A DNA stretch of 64,000 bases from Mariprofundaceae bacterium (GTDB lineage Bacteria > Pseudomonadota > Zetaproteobacteria > Mariprofundales > Mariprofundaceae), in assembly GCA_021772895.1 (NCBI GenBank), contig JAJFLC010000013.1, forward strand, positions 1 through 64,000, given 5' to 3'. The position numbers and the translations under genes are program-made. Below are positions 50,523 through 61,043 of this stretch, one piece after another. How positions within the stretch are numbered: position 1 is the first letter of the stretch; every line of letters starts with the position of its first letter. A model generated the notes under the pieces. It did no database searches, was not told where the DNA came from, and saw nothing but the letters and a program-made list of their open reading frames with translations.

Positions 50523-53336
50523 CTACAAGTGAGACTTCAAATAACGTCCTGTCCATGAGGCTTCACATGCTGCCACCGCTTCCGGCGTACCTGCCACCAT
50601 CACTTGGCCACCCCGATCACCACCTTCGGGACCCATATCAACAATCCAGTCAGCTGTTTTGATTACATCCAGATTATGTTCGATCACCACCACGGTATTA
50701 CCACGCTCCACCAATGCATGCAGCACTTCCAACAGCTTCCTCACATCTTCAAAATGCAGTCCTGTTGTTGGCTCATCAAGGATATAAAGGGTATCGCCCG
50801 TTGCCCGCCTTGCCAGCTCTTTGGCAAGTTTGATACGCTGGGCTTCTCCACCTGAAAGTGTGGTCGCTGATTGACCAAGACGTATGTAGCCCAACCCCAC
50901 CTGCTGAAGTGTATCCAGTTTGTTTTTCAAGGCTGGAATGACATCAAAAAATGCCGCACCTTCATCAACCGTCATCTCCAACACATTAGCAATGGTTTTG
51001 CCTTTGTAACGGACATCCAGTGTCTCCCGATTATAACGAGCGCCCTGACATGACTCACAGTAAACGTAGACATCAGGAAGAAAATGCATCTCTACCTTGA
51101 TAATGCCATCACCCTGACATGCCTCGCAGCGGCCACCTTTTACGTTAAAAGAGAAACGCCCCGGCTTATAACCACGCGCTCTGGACTCGGGCACAGCAGA
51201 AAAAAGATCTCGGATCGGTGTGAAAATACCCGTATAGGTAGCCGGATTAGAACGCGGCGTCCGCCCGATCGGGCTCTGATCAATATCAATAATTTTATCA
51301 AACAATTCAGCACCAAGCAAAGCCGAATGCGCACCTACACGCTGTGAAATCTGCCGTTTGCTTCGAGCCAGACCGCGATAGAGTGTATCAATGGTCAGCG
51401 TCGATTTACCAGATCCTGAAACACCCGTCACACAGGTAAAACGAGATTGAGGGAACCCCGTTGTGACATTTTGCAGGTTGTGTTCTGTCGCTCCCTCAAC
51501 ACCGACCATCGGATGATCAACATCAACCACTCTGCGTTTTGGTACTGCAATACTTCTGCGACCCGAAAGATAATCAGCAGTTAAAGAGCCCTCAGTTGCA
51601 AGAATCTGCTCCAGACTACCCTGAGCAATCACTTCACCACCATGTTCACCCGCAAGCGGACCCATATCGATAATCCAGTCGGCCGTTCGAATTGCATCTT
51701 CATCATGCTCAACCACCAACACTGAGTTGCCAAGATCACGTAATTTTCTCAATGTGCCCAGCAATCGATCATTGTCCCGTTGGTGCAAACCAATGGACGG
51801 TTCATCAAGAATATAGAGCACACCAACCAATGCAGAACCAATCTGTGTGGCCAACCTGATACGCTGAGACTCACCGCCCGAAAGGGTCCCTGAAGTTCGA
51901 TCAAGACTCAGATAATCCAGCCCGACTTCGATCATGAAACCAATACGTGCAGAAATCTCCTCCAGAACCTTTTCAGCAATAGCCTGTTGCTGTTTAGAAA
52001 GTTTGAGCGATTCAATCCACTGCTTTGATTCCCGAAGCGGCATAGCCACAATATCAGGCAGTGCTCGCTCGTTGATCAGCACATGCCGTGCTGCACGGGT
52101 CAAACGGCTACCATGACAAGTCGGGCAATCAATGGCGTTGATATAACGACTCAGTTCTTCTCGAACGTCATCCGATGTAGTTTCACGATATCTGCGCTCA
52201 AGATTGGGGATTACGCCCTCAAAAGGCCGCTCCACCACACGTTCCTGCATCGAAGTTGAGAACTCGAATTTGATTTTTTCTTTTCCCGATCCATACAAAA
52301 ACATCTCTCTGGCTTTATCAGGCAACGTATGAAAAGGTGTACGCATACTGATTTTTAAATATTTTGCGACCGCCTCAAGTGTTTGTAGATACATAAAAGA
52401 TTCACGGCCTGACCATACTTCAATCGCGCCCTGTTTCAGTGAAAGCGAGGCATCCGGTACCACGATATCAGGGTCAAACACTGTCTGAGTACCAATGCCA
52501 TCACACTGCGGACACGCGCCAACGGGTGAATTAAACGAAAAAAGCCTCGGCTCAATTTCAGGGTATGAAATGCCGCAGTCCGGGCAGGCAAAACGCTCTG
52601 AATATGAAGTAAGCTCATCACCCGACAACGTCATCATCATGCCATCACCAAACCTTAGTGCAGTCTCAACTGAATCAGCCAAACGTATGCGAATACCATC
52701 ACGGATCACCAAACGGTCAACTACAAGTTCAATATTGTGTTTGATGTTTTTTTCAAGCACACCCACATCTTCAAGTGCCAGCACTTCGCCATCGACTCGA
52801 ACACGAACAAAACCATCCTGGCCTGCCTTCTCCAACTCGCGGCGAAACTCACCCTTTTTGGCCCGTGCAATTGGGGCCAAAATCAGCAGTTTTGTACCTT
52901 CTTCCAACTCCATCAACGCATCAATGATCTGACTTGCCGGCTGCGATGTAATCGGCTTGTTGCAACCATGGCAAAAAGGCTGACCGATACGAGCAAAAAG
53001 AAGACGCAGGTAGTCATACACTTCTGTGATGGTGCCAACCGTTGAACGTGGATTCCGACTCGTTGTCTTTTGCTCGATGGAAATGGCAGGAGAAAGTCCT
53101 TCAATGGTATCAACATCAGGCCGCTCCATGACACCAAGAAACTGGCGGGCATAGGCCGAAAGAGACTCAACATAGCGGCGTTGCCCTTCGGCATAAAGCG
53201 TATCAAAAGCAAGTGAAGATTTGCCTGATCCTGATACACCCGTAATCACTACCAGTTGCTCACGGGGAATATCCAGACTGATATTTTTAAGATTATGCAC
53301 CCGTGCGCCCTGCACACTGATCTTCTGCTCTTTCAT
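50523..53336 (-). CDS. uvrA: excinuclease ABC subunit A
   Basis: AGGAG precedes the ATG at 53336 ([19 protein letters not shown]), a better start than the one 17 codons upstream. The 937-residue protein has two ABC ATPase modules ([35 protein letters not shown]), signature motifs [12 protein letters not shown] and [12 protein letters not shown], and zinc ribbons CPDCG..CPQC and CEACQ..CESC. It finds DNA lesions in nucleotide excision repair. It leads a uvrA-hisC-ssb unit, an atypical grouping. Confidence 0.95.
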   Translation of the reverse strand: MKEQKISVQGARVHNLKNISLDIPREQLVVITGVSGSGKSSLAFDTLYAEGQRRYVESLSAYARQFLGVMERPDVDTIEGLSPAISIEQKTTSRNPRSTVGTITEVYDYLRLLFARIGQPFCHGCNKPITSQPASQIIDALMELEEGTKLLILAPIARAKKGEFRRELEKAGQDGFVRVRVDGEVLALEDVGVLEKNIKHNIELVVDRLVIRDGIRIRLADSVETALRFGDGMMMTLSGDELTSYSERFACPDCGISYPEIEPRLFSFNSPVGACPQCDGIGTQTVFDPDIVVPDASLSLKQGAIEVWSGRESFMYLQTLEAVAKYLKISMRTPFHTLPDKAREMFLYGSGKEKIKFEFSTSMQERVVERPFEGVIPNLERRYRETTSDDVREELSRYINAIDCPTCHGSRLTRAARHVLINERALPDIVAMPLRESKQWIESLKLSKQQQAIAEKVLEEISARIGFMIEVGLDYLSLDRTSGTLSGGESQRIRLATQIGSALVGVLYILDEPSIGLHQRDNDRLLGTLRKLRDLGNSVLVVEHDEDAIRTADWIIDMGPLAGEHGGEVIAQGSLEQILATEGSLTADYLSGRRSIAVPKRRVVDVDHPMVGVEGATEHNLQNVTTGFPQSRFTCVTGVSGSGKSTLTIDTLYRGLARSKRQISQRVGAHSALLGAELFDKIIDIDQSPIGRTPRSNPATYTGIFTPIRDLFSAVPESRARGYKPGRFSFNVKGGRCEACQGDGIIKVEMHFLPDVYVYCESCQGARYNRETLDVRYKGKTIANVLEMTVDEGAAFFDVIPALKNKLDTLQQVGLGYIRLGQSATTLSGGEAQRIKLAKELARRATGDTLYILDEPTTGLHFEDVRKLLEVLHALVERGNTVVVIEHNLDVIKTADWIVDMGPEGGDRGGQVMVAGTPEAVAACEASWTGRYLKSHL

Positions 53337-53545
53337 GCCATCTCCTGAATCTAGCCCATCTGAATTTATCTCAAAAACTAAATCCATCTCGAAAAGGGCA
53401 AACGGCAGATGCTACATATTTATGAGTCAGACAACACTGTTTGTACCAGTATCCAATAAAATCGAGCACGCAATAAAAACAAACACTAAGCAGCGAAAAG
53501 AGGGCTGAAAGCTTTCCACATGAACAAATAGTCACCCTGACTGTG

Positions 53546-55678
53546 TTACATCATATCCAGTGGATCCACATCGACTTTACGGCGTACACCCGAAGGGATT
53601 TTAACGCCTTCAAGCAGAGGTGCTAACTTCCATGGTAATGTCTTTTTCTCTGTATCGCGCAGCAAGAGTTCCACCCGATAGCGACCTGCCAGACGTTCAA
53701 GTGGACACAACATCGGGCCACTGAACTGCACCCTGTTCCAGCGTTGTAGATGAACCGCCATGTCATTTGCAGCTTTCTCTGCTTTATTCAACTGTATCGA
53801 TGAAAAAACGATGCGTACCCAGCGTGCATAAGGTGGATAATTCAACTGCTGCCTCAAATCAAGTTCATCATCCAGCACCTGCAACGCAAATTCATCACCA
53901 ATACGATCAAACCAGGGGGCATCCGGCGTATTACTCTGAATGATAACTCTGCCCGGGTATTGACCGCGACCTGCACGTCCTGTCACCTGCGTCATTTGCT
54001 GCCACCAACGCTCCCCTGCCCGAAAATCGGGAATGCTTAACCCCATATCCGCATTTACAACACCGACCAATGTCACATTGGGAAAGTGGTGCCCTTTTAC
54101 CAGCATTTGTGTGCCAATCAGACAATCAACCTGCCCGGATGAAAAAGATTCCAAGGTCTCTTGCAAACGTTGATTGCTTGTAATGACATCCCTGTCAAAA
54201 CGGGCGAACCGTAGCTTTGGAAGCTTCTCAGCCAATATTTCTTCCAGTTTTTCCGTACCAGCACCCAAAGGAAGCAAAGCCTGTTCACCACAAACCTCAC
54301 AACTGCTTGGCACACGTTGCACCAGACCACAGGCATGGCATCGTAACTGCCCTGCTCTGCGGTGCAGTGTCAGTTTCAATGAACAGGCACGACATGTTGG
54401 CACATCACCACATGCCGTACATTGCAAAGCCGGTGCATATCCTCTGCGATTCAGAAAAAGAATAGATTGCTGCCCGTTTTGATGTGTTTCATCTAACGCT
54501 TTGAGCAACTGTGAAGAGAGCACATGCTCACCCTTTCGCATATCAACCACATTCATTTTCATTGGCCCGTGTGACTGGATACGCTCAGGCAACTCAAGCA
54601 ACGCCATGCTCCCCTCTTTCACCCGGCGCCAGCTCTCAAGACTTGGGGTTGCTGACCCCAGAACAACAGGTATCTCCAGCGCCTGCCCAAGCAGTAAAGT
54701 CATATCCCGCGCGGAATAACTGACCCCATCCTGTTGTTTAAATGATGCATCATGTTCCTCATCCACCACAATCAGACCAAGGCGTGGAAGCGGTAGAAAA
54801 AGTGCCGAACGCGTACCAATAAGCACATCCAGATTGTTCAACTGCTGCCGAACATGGATACGTTCGGAAATACCCATGCCAGAATGCCAAATCCCAACAT
54901 GCTGAAATCTGCTGTTTAATCTGGATAACCACATCGGCGTCAAACCAATCTCCGGCACCAGAATCAATACCTGTTTCCCCTGTTCAACTATCGCTTGCGA
55001 AGCATTCAGATAAACTTCAGTTTTACCTGAGCCCGTAGCGCCAAACAGAAGCAATGTTTTAAAATGATCAAAGGCCGCCACAATCGCATCACAGGCTTTT
55101 TGCTGTGCGGAGCGCAACTCGATCAAAGGATCTTTATTCGCATCCGTAGTGACTCTATCCTCACTAGCTTTACTCCGGCACTCTTCAAGATAAGTGAACT
55201 CAATAGCTTGTAAGACTCTATAAAACAAGGCCGGGCCGCTACAGCGTTCTCGAATTGTTTTCACAGAAAGCGAACGCTTTGTTGTGAAAACCGCAGCCAG
55301 ATCAGGATCACTCCGCTCAAGCTTTTCAGCATTCAAGAGGCGCACCTTTCGCTTCTCATCTACACTTCCCCAAGCCAGAGCTGTTTCAAGAAATGCTCCA
55401 AATGATGCCAGATAGTAACGACTCGCCCGTTCGATCCAGGACAAATACGAAGCGTGATAGGATGGTATTAACTCCAGCCGATCATCAACTGGCTTACACT
55501 GGTAGTCTGGCGCAGACTCAAGAATCGAAATAACAATGCCGGTACGCCAGCCTTTTCCAAAAGGAATACGGACTCTGAGCCCTGCAACAGGTAGACCCAA
55601 GTACTCTGGCCACAGATAACTATACACGCCATGTAACGGTGAAAAGACTGCAACTTCAACAAAAGTGAAAGGATTCAT
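53546..55678 (-). CDS. priA: primosomal replication protein N' (PriA helicase)
   Basis: The 710-residue protein has an N-terminal 3'-end-binding domain, a helicase core (GATGSGKTEVYLN, VVDEEHDASFKQQ, GSATPSLESW, TQMLVKGHHFPN) and the zinc-binding insert (CTACGDVPTCRAC, CHACG, CEVCG). It restarts stalled replication forks. It begins 10 bp after the WbpM-like gene, so it is the end of the long polysaccharide run. Confidence 0.95.
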   Translation of the reverse strand: MNPFTFVEVAVFSPLHGVYSYLWPEYLGLPVAGLRVRIPFGKGWRTGIVISILESAPDYQCKPVDDRLELIPSYHASYLSWIERASRYYLASFGAFLETALAWGSVDEKRKVRLLNAEKLERSDPDLAAVFTTKRSLSVKTIRERCSGPALFYRVLQAIEFTYLEECRSKASEDRVTTDANKDPLIELRSAQQKACDAIVAAFDHFKTLLLFGATGSGKTEVYLNASQAIVEQGKQVLILVPEIGLTPMWLSRLNSRFQHVGIWHSGMGISERIHVRQQLNNLDVLIGTRSALFLPLPRLGLIVVDEEHDASFKQQDGVSYSARDMTLLLGQALEIPVVLGSATPSLESWRRVKEGSMALLELPERIQSHGPMKMNVVDMRKGEHVLSSQLLKALDETHQNGQQSILFLNRRGYAPALQCTACGDVPTCRACSLKLTLHRRAGQLRCHACGLVQRVPSSCEVCGEQALLPLGAGTEKLEEILAEKLPKLRFARFDRDVITSNQRLQETLESFSSGQVDCLIGTQMLVKGHHFPNVTLVGVVNADMGLSIPDFRAGERWWQQMTQVTGRAGRGQYPGRVIIQSNTPDAPWFDRIGDEFALQVLDDELDLRQQLNYPPYARWVRIVFSSIQLNKAEKAANDMAVHLQRWNRVQFSGPMLCPLERLAGRYRVELLLRDTEKKTLPWKLAPLLEGVKIPSGVRRKVDVDPLDMM

Positions 55679-55688
55679 TCAGAATAAT

Positions 55689-57566
55689 TTAGTGAACAAT
55701 CGCCCCATCAGGCTTAACAGGTGAGTCCAAGGTGGAGTTCTGTACAAACTCGGGCACCAATTCCTGAAGCAGGACACGCAGCTTTTCGACCTCACGTTCT
55801 ACACATGAAACACGTAATTTCTCAAGCAGCGACTGCATCTCATCCCAATCCACTTCACGGCTGGCAGAAAGCATAATTTTAGGATGTGTTGTCCCCATTA
55901 ATGATTCCGCTTTATGGAAAAGTTCCTCAAACAGTTTTTCACCCGGACGAAGGCCGGTGAATTCAATTTTAATATCCTTCTCAGGTTCCATGCCTGACAG
56001 ACAAATCATCTGCTCTGCCAAGTCAACAATTTTGATTGGCTCACCCATATCAAGCACAAAAATCTCACCACCCATTCCCATGCTACCCGCCTGAAGAATA
56101 AGGCGAACAGCTTCCGGGATAGTCATAAAGTAACGTGTGATCTCAGGATGAGTTACGGTCACTGGCCCACCCTGCTGAATTTGCGTTTGAAATAAAGGTA
56201 CAACTGAGCCAGCCGAACCAAGTACATTTCCAAAACGTGTTGTTATAAATGCTGTCCTCGATGTACGAGCATTCAAATTCTGACAGTAAATTTCTGCAGC
56301 ACGTTTGGTAGCACCCATCACATTGGCTGGATTCACCGCCTTGTCAGTCGAGACCTGAACAAATTTCTCACAACCATTCTCCACTGCAATATCTGCAAGC
56401 TTGCATGTGCCAAGCACATTGGTTTTTATACCCTCAGCAGGGTTCTCTTCGACCAGTGGCACATGTTTATAAGCTGCCGCATTAAATACGATCTGAGGCT
56501 GGTATGTTTCAAATACCCACTTCATCCGGGATTCATCACGAATATCTCCCAATAATGCAACCACAGAAACAACTTTGTTACGCCCAATTTCACCTTTGAT
56601 CTGATAAAGGTTGTATTCACCATGATCCAACATAATAAGTTTTTCAGGGTGATACAGGAGAATCTGACGGCAAAGCTCTGAACCGATTGAGCCACCGGCA
56701 CCCGTTACCAAAACAGACTTATTCTTCAGAAAGCCCTGAATTTGCACGTCATCCAGAACAATTTCTTCACGGCCCAACAAGTCTTCAATCTGAATATCAC
56801 GGAGTGTTCCGACTTCAACCTTCCCATCAGTCAGTTCCGGCAGAGATGGTAATGTTCGGCATGGAACTTTTAACATAGCGCTCTGATCAACCAACTTACG
56901 CATCAATGCAGCAGATCCTGTTGGCATCGCAAGTAAAACAATTTCAATATTTAATTGCTCGACCTGCTCTTCAAAAAAATCAGTCCCAGTAATAACACGC
57001 ACACCATGGATGTCCAAGCCATGTTTTTTTCTGTTATCATCCAAAAATGCCACTGGTTGATATTGCTCGTCCTTCAACAAGTCTCGCACTAGCAGTTCGC
57101 CCGCCCTGCCAGCACCAACGATCAAAGCTCTCTTTCCCTGCCGAACTGCAAACCCAAGGTGATGATCCTTCATCCAACGATAAAGTAACCTTGGAAATGC
57201 AAGCCCTGCGATTAACAAAAATGGATAAAGCACAATAACTGAACGAGGGGCCCCCTCCAACCGCTGCCAAATAAACAGAATCAAAAAAGTTATCAATGCA
57301 CCCACTGCAACGGCTTTCAGGATTCGTATCAGGTCAGGAACAGATGCAAAACGCCATATGCCTCGGTAAAGCCCAAAATAATAAAACGAGACCACGTGTA
57401 CAGGTAAAGCAATGCCTACAATAAGCCAAAACTTAGAAATATACGGACTGGGGATCAGCCCAAGATTAAAACGAAACCAAAATGCCAACAATAATGCCAA
57501 TGGTACCCAGATGATATCATGTGATAATGCCATCCAACGACTTTGCCAAATAGATAATTTACTCAT
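55689..57566 (-). CDS. WbpM/CapD-like nucleotide-sugar 4,6-dehydratase with membrane anchor
   Basis: The 625-residue protein has four N-terminal membrane helices (about 12-125), a first Rossmann domain with VGAGRAGELLVRDLL, and a catalytic SDR domain with VTGAGGSIGSELCRQ and STDKAVNPANVMGATKR, where Met replaces the usual Tyr before Lys as in the PglF/WbpM family. Such enzymes make UDP-4-keto-6-deoxy-GlcNAc for surface sugars. It is the last sugar gene of the run, separated from the comEA-like gene by a terminator. Confidence 0.9.
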   Translation of the reverse strand: MSKLSIWQSRWMALSHDIIWVPLALLLAFWFRFNLGLIPSPYISKFWLIVGIALPVHVVSFYYFGLYRGIWRFASVPDLIRILKAVAVGALITFLILFIWQRLEGAPRSVIVLYPFLLIAGLAFPRLLYRWMKDHHLGFAVRQGKRALIVGAGRAGELLVRDLLKDEQYQPVAFLDDNRKKHGLDIHGVRVITGTDFFEEQVEQLNIEIVLLAMPTGSAALMRKLVDQSAMLKVPCRTLPSLPELTDGKVEVGTLRDIQIEDLLGREEIVLDDVQIQGFLKNKSVLVTGAGGSIGSELCRQILLYHPEKLIMLDHGEYNLYQIKGEIGRNKVVSVVALLGDIRDESRMKWVFETYQPQIVFNAAAYKHVPLVEENPAEGIKTNVLGTCKLADIAVENGCEKFVQVSTDKAVNPANVMGATKRAAEIYCQNLNARTSRTAFITTRFGNVLGSAGSVVPLFQTQIQQGGPVTVTHPEITRYFMTIPEAVRLILQAGSMGMGGEIFVLDMGEPIKIVDLAEQMICLSGMEPEKDIKIEFTGLRPGEKLFEELFHKAESLMGTTHPKIMLSASREVDWDEMQSLLEKLRVSCVEREVEKLRVLLQELVPEFVQNSTLDSPVKPDGAIVH

Positions 57567-57586
57567 AATTCTGAGTTATAACAAAA

Positions 57587-57615
57587 AAAGAGCGTGGTTT
57601 AAACCACGCTCTTTA
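57587..57615 (-). terminator. rho-independent terminator after comEA-like gene
   Basis: AAAGAGCGTGGTTT and AAACCACGCTCTTT form a near-perfect 14-bp palindrome followed on the minus strand by seven T residues. It ends the transcript containing the comEA-like gene and separates it from the WbpM-like gene downstream. Confidence 0.85.
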
Positions 57616-57630
57616 ACAGACAGTAAAAAA

Positions 57631-57948
57631 CTAACTATCATGTTTCTCCATATGATGACCATCATTTTGGTCCTGAGCTTTTCCTGCTGTAAGATCACCT
57701 TTAATTTTTTTCAGTTTCTTTTCACCAATGCCTTTTACATTTTCTAAGTCATCAACTTTGCCAAAACCACCATTCGCCTTACGGTAAGCAACAATTGCTT
57801 CAGCCGTTTTTGGTCCAATTCCTTTCACCATTTGGAGTTGTTCAACGGTTGCAGTATTGATGTTAATTTGATCAGATGCCTGAGCATTCAAACCAATAAG
57901 CATTGTGCAGGCAAACAGCGTTGCCATAAATAAAGATTTTAATTTCAT
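57631..57948 (-). CDS. secreted ComEA-like helix-hairpin-helix DNA-binding protein
   Basis: The 105-residue protein has a signal peptide (LFMATLFACTMLIGLNAQA) and two helix-hairpin-helix motifs: ININTATVEQLQMVKGIGPKTAEAIVAYR and DLENVKGIGEKKLKKIKG. It resembles the DNA-binding part of ComEA, which captures DNA in the periplasm for ComEC. The start overlaps the stop of the WbpL-like transferase by four bases. A comEC gene at 31275-33788 makes a working uptake route possible. Confidence 0.88.
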   Translation of the reverse strand: MKLKSLFMATLFACTMLIGLNAQASDQININTATVEQLQMVKGIGPKTAEAIVAYRKANGGFGKVDDLENVKGIGEKKLKKIKGDLTAGKAQDQNDGHHMEKHDS

Positions 57949-58955
57949 GATTTCCCTTCCATATTTTTTTTACAAAACATATCTGCTTTGTATGCAAGCA
58001 GTGAATAGACCAGTGCCCAAAACCCCAAGCCAATCATCACCGCCTCGCTCCAATATAGCATGCTTATCGCGCTCATGCCAACAAAAAACATCAGGATATA
58101 CTCATAAACCACCGTCTTTTTATGTCCCCAGCCCGCCAATGCCAATCTTTGATAATAATGTTCCCGATGAGCTCGCCATACTTTTTCACCTTTTAATGCC
58201 CGGCGAATCAGCGTAATCGTAGCATCAAAAATGAAAGGTGAAAAAACCAATAATGGAAACCACAGCTCAAACAGGTTTAGAGAAAGGCCCCACATAGAAA
58301 GTCCAGCAACAAGAAATCCCATCGTTGCTGATCCGGCATCGCCCATAAAGATTTTAGCTGGGGGAAAATTAAATCTCAGAAAACCAACGTTTGCAGCAGC
58401 AATCAGTATCGCCACAAGTGAAAATTCAATATCCGCATGGAAAACACCTGCAATTGCAAAAAGACTAAAACCAATCGCCCCCATACCACCTGCAAGACCA
58501 TCCATTCCATCCATAAAATTATAAAGATTTATCAACCAGATGGTCGAAAGCATAAAAAACAGCAGTCCAACCCAATGATTAATAAACATCGATGTATCCA
58601 CATCCAATCCAAGCACAACCCAAACTGATGCCGCCATGTGAACCAAAAGTCGAATACTTGCTGGCAAATCAATCCAGTCATCCGCCATTGAAACGATCGA
58701 TATCACAAAGCCTCCTCCAGCCAGCAACCACACAGACTCTGAGTAGGAAAATGGCGTAAGTAGCATTCCGCACATGATTGCAATAATCATAGCAACACCG
58801 CCGCTTCTCGGAACAGGGGTTTGATGCAGTGAGCGTTCGTTCGGGTGATCCAGTAGATGAAGCGGCGAATCAGGATTGATAAATTGCCTACACAACCACC
58901 ATGACAAAATCCCTGTAAGAGTCAACTGCCCTGCCATAATTGATAGAGCAATCAC
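57945..58955 (-). CDS. WbpL/WecA-like initiating glycosyltransferase (undecaprenyl-phosphate HexNAc-1-P transferase)
   Basis: The 336-residue protein has about ten membrane helices and the polyprenyl-phosphate transferase motifs: DDWIDLPASIR, NLYNFMDGMDGLAGG with the catalytic Asp pair, and FMGDAGSATMGF. It would load the first sugar phosphate on the lipid carrier for O-antigen or capsule. It overlaps the genes on both sides by four bases (ATGA), so it is tightly coupled within the operon. Confidence 0.88.
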   Translation of the reverse strand: MIALSIMAGQLTLTGILSWWLCRQFINPDSPLHLLDHPNERSLHQTPVPRSGGVAMIIAIMCGMLLTPFSYSESVWLLAGGGFVISIVSMADDWIDLPASIRLLVHMAASVWVVLGLDVDTSMFINHWVGLLFFMLSTIWLINLYNFMDGMDGLAGGMGAIGFSLFAIAGVFHADIEFSLVAILIAAANVGFLRFNFPPAKIFMGDAGSATMGFLVAGLSMWGLSLNLFELWFPLLVFSPFIFDATITLIRRALKGEKVWRAHREHYYQRLALAGWGHKKTVVYEYILMFFVGMSAISMLYWSEAVMIGLGFWALVYSLLAYKADMFCKKNMEGKS

Positions 58956-59947
58956 GATTTGTTTAGCCCAAGAAACCGAACAATCTCTGGCAAGCTATCG
59001 CGTAAATTATATTTTGGATTAAATCCCAATTCGTCACAAATTTTTTCTGAACTATACAACGCTGACCCTGTTAATTTATCCAGTGTGTCAGAATCAAAAA
59101 CAAATCTACGGCCGCTGAGTGCTCCAATGGTATTCCCAGTCACTGCCATCAACTTCAACACAAAGAGAGGTAGATACCAAATCGGTACCGGTTTATGAAG
59201 TGCCTCACAAATCCACTCATACATCTGCCGTGTCGAATAGTTTTCACCGTCAGTCACGATATAGGTTTTACCAGCAGACTCCGCATGCCCGGCAGCCAAA
59301 AGGGCTGCCTGAACAACATCATTAACATGCACCATAGATCGCCTGTTATTCATCTCTGGCAGAGGTGGGAATTTGCCTGCATAAATAGCCCTGATCATTT
59401 TTGGAAGGTTTCCTTTTTCTGTATTACCATACACCATAGAAGGCCTGATTACGATCGGACATGGAACATACCGCCCCTCCAGAACCAGTCTTTCTGAAGC
59501 TCTTTTTGACCTACCATATGGCGTATCAGCCTCCACTGAAACCGATTCATCCATCACTCCATCCATATCTCCAACTGCTTTCACACTACTGAAATAAACA
59601 AAAGTCTGAACTCCCGATTTTTTGGCTTCCTCAAGTAATTTTCGCGTAGATTCAGTATTGATTTGGAAATACTCATCCTCATCTTGCCGTGTTTCCGCCA
59701 ACGCATGTGCTTTTCCAGCCAAATGAAAAATCGTGTCAATTCCGGCTAATGACGTTGCATTTAGAGGTTCTATCAGATCCCAATAATGAAATTTAGCATC
59801 AATTTCTGGCTGCCTTCGTCCAAGTATGTGCAGCTCCACCCCACGTTTGAGCAAAACGGAACAGAGGTGTTGACCGATAAAACCTGTAGTGCCAGTTACC
59901 AGAACCGTTTTCAATTCAGCTCTCTCGCCAGACAGTCCGCCTGACAT
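58952..59947 (-). CDS. NAD-dependent epimerase/reductase (WbpV/GalE-like)
   Basis: The 331-residue SDR has VTGTTGFIGQHL, FHLAGKAHA, catalytic Ser in YFSSVKAVG and YGRSK. In P. aeruginosa the related WbpV, next to wbpL, reduces the 4-keto sugar to UDP-D-QuiNAc/FucNAc; a similar role is likely. The ATG start overlaps wecB by 32 bp; a TTG at 59914 with GAGAGAG upstream is an alternative start that removes eleven residues and the overlap. Confidence 0.8.
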   Translation of the reverse strand: MSGGLSGERAELKTVLVTGTTGFIGQHLCSVLLKRGVELHILGRRQPEIDAKFHYWDLIEPLNATSLAGIDTIFHLAGKAHALAETRQDEDEYFQINTESTRKLLEEAKKSGVQTFVYFSSVKAVGDMDGVMDESVSVEADTPYGRSKRASERLVLEGRYVPCPIVIRPSMVYGNTEKGNLPKMIRAIYAGKFPPLPEMNNRRSMVHVNDVVQAALLAAGHAESAGKTYIVTDGENYSTRQMYEWICEALHKPVPIWYLPLFVLKLMAVTGNTIGALSGRRFVFDSDTLDKLTGSALYSSEKICDELGFNPKYNLRDSLPEIVRFLGLNKS

Positions 59948-61043
59948 AATCGGTATAACTCTGGATGATACGCACCACCTTCAGTGAAACCTTGCCCCCG
60001 TTGTAATCAGCAACTTGTCGAATCCCAGGGTTCTCCGCATCAAAATGAGCGAGTGCCATAGCAACAGAATTTAAAACATTTTCAGGCTCAACATCGGACA
60101 TAATCACTGTCCCCTCATCCATACCTTCTGGTCGCTCATGAGCCTGACGCAGCGTTACTGCGGGAAGATTAAGCAAGGAACCTTCTTCAGCAATCGTACC
60201 ACTGTCTGAAATCACACACATGGCCTGTTTCTGTAGCTGAATATAGTCGAGGAAGCCCATGGCCTTCATAAACTGGATACGGGAATCAATATTGCCATGC
60301 GCAAGATCATCAAGCCGCTTTCGCGTACGCGGATGCACAGAAAAGATAATTGGAACATCGTAGGTTTCAGCCAGCGCATTCAAGGATTCCAACAGACCTG
60401 CCAGACGCTTTGGCGTGTCGATATTCTCTTCCCTATGTGCGCTGATGAGAAAATACTGTCTAGGCTTCAATCCCAGATGTTTAACCGCATCTGACATCTC
60501 AATCTTCGGTGCGTAATACTCAAGCACCTCCTGCATGCAGGAGCCAGTCTTAATTACAGTCTCAGACTTGATACCCTCTGCGACCAAATAACGGCGAGCA
60601 TGCTCGGTAAGCGGCATATTGATATCACTAATGTGATCCACAATGCGGCGATTAATCTCTTCAGGTACACGATCATCAAAGGAGCGGTTACCTGCTTCCA
60701 TGTGGAACACCGGTATCTTGTGCCTTTTGGCAGCGATGGCAGCCATACAACTGTTTGTATCACCGTAGAGCAAAATAGCATCGGGCTTCTCTTCAGCCAT
60801 CACCGGATCAACCTTGGAGAGAACCTGTGCAATGGTATCAACAGCAGTCGTACCAGCTGCATCCAGATAATAATCAGGCTGGCGAATCTCCAGGTCCTCG
60901 AAGAATATCCGGTTCAACTCATCATCGTAATTCTGGCCCGTATGCACCAGCACATGATGCACACTGCGATCCAACTCTGCCATTACACGTGAGAGTTTAA
61001 TCAGCTCAGGGCGTGTGCCCACAACAGTCATGACTTTAAGCAT
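59916..61043 (-). CDS. UDP-HexNAc 2-epimerase (WecB/CapG-like)
   Basis: The 375-residue protein has the UDP-GlcNAc 2-epimerase pattern: MTVVGTRPELIKLSRV, HTGQNYDDELN, YGDTNSCMAAIAAKRHKIPVFHMEAG, SAHREENID and SDSGTIAEEG. It inverts C2 of a UDP-HexNAc; beside a CapE-type dehydratase and a reductase it is expected to finish the UDP-L-6-deoxy-HexNAc sugar rather than make UDP-ManNAc. It overlaps the CapE-like gene by eight bases. Confidence 0.88.
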   Translation of the reverse strand: MLKVMTVVGTRPELIKLSRVMAELDRSVHHVLVHTGQNYDDELNRIFFEDLEIRQPDYYLDAAGTTAVDTIAQVLSKVDPVMAEEKPDAILLYGDTNSCMAAIAAKRHKIPVFHMEAGNRSFDDRVPEEINRRIVDHISDINMPLTEHARRYLVAEGIKSETVIKTGSCMQEVLEYYAPKIEMSDAVKHLGLKPRQYFLISAHREENIDTPKRLAGLLESLNALAETYDVPIIFSVHPRTRKRLDDLAHGNIDSRIQFMKAMGFLDYIQLQKQAMCVISDSGTIAEEGSLLNLPAVTLRQAHERPEGMDEGTVIMSDVEPENVLNSVAMALAHFDAENPGIRQVADYNGGKVSLKVVRIIQSYTDYVRRTVWRES

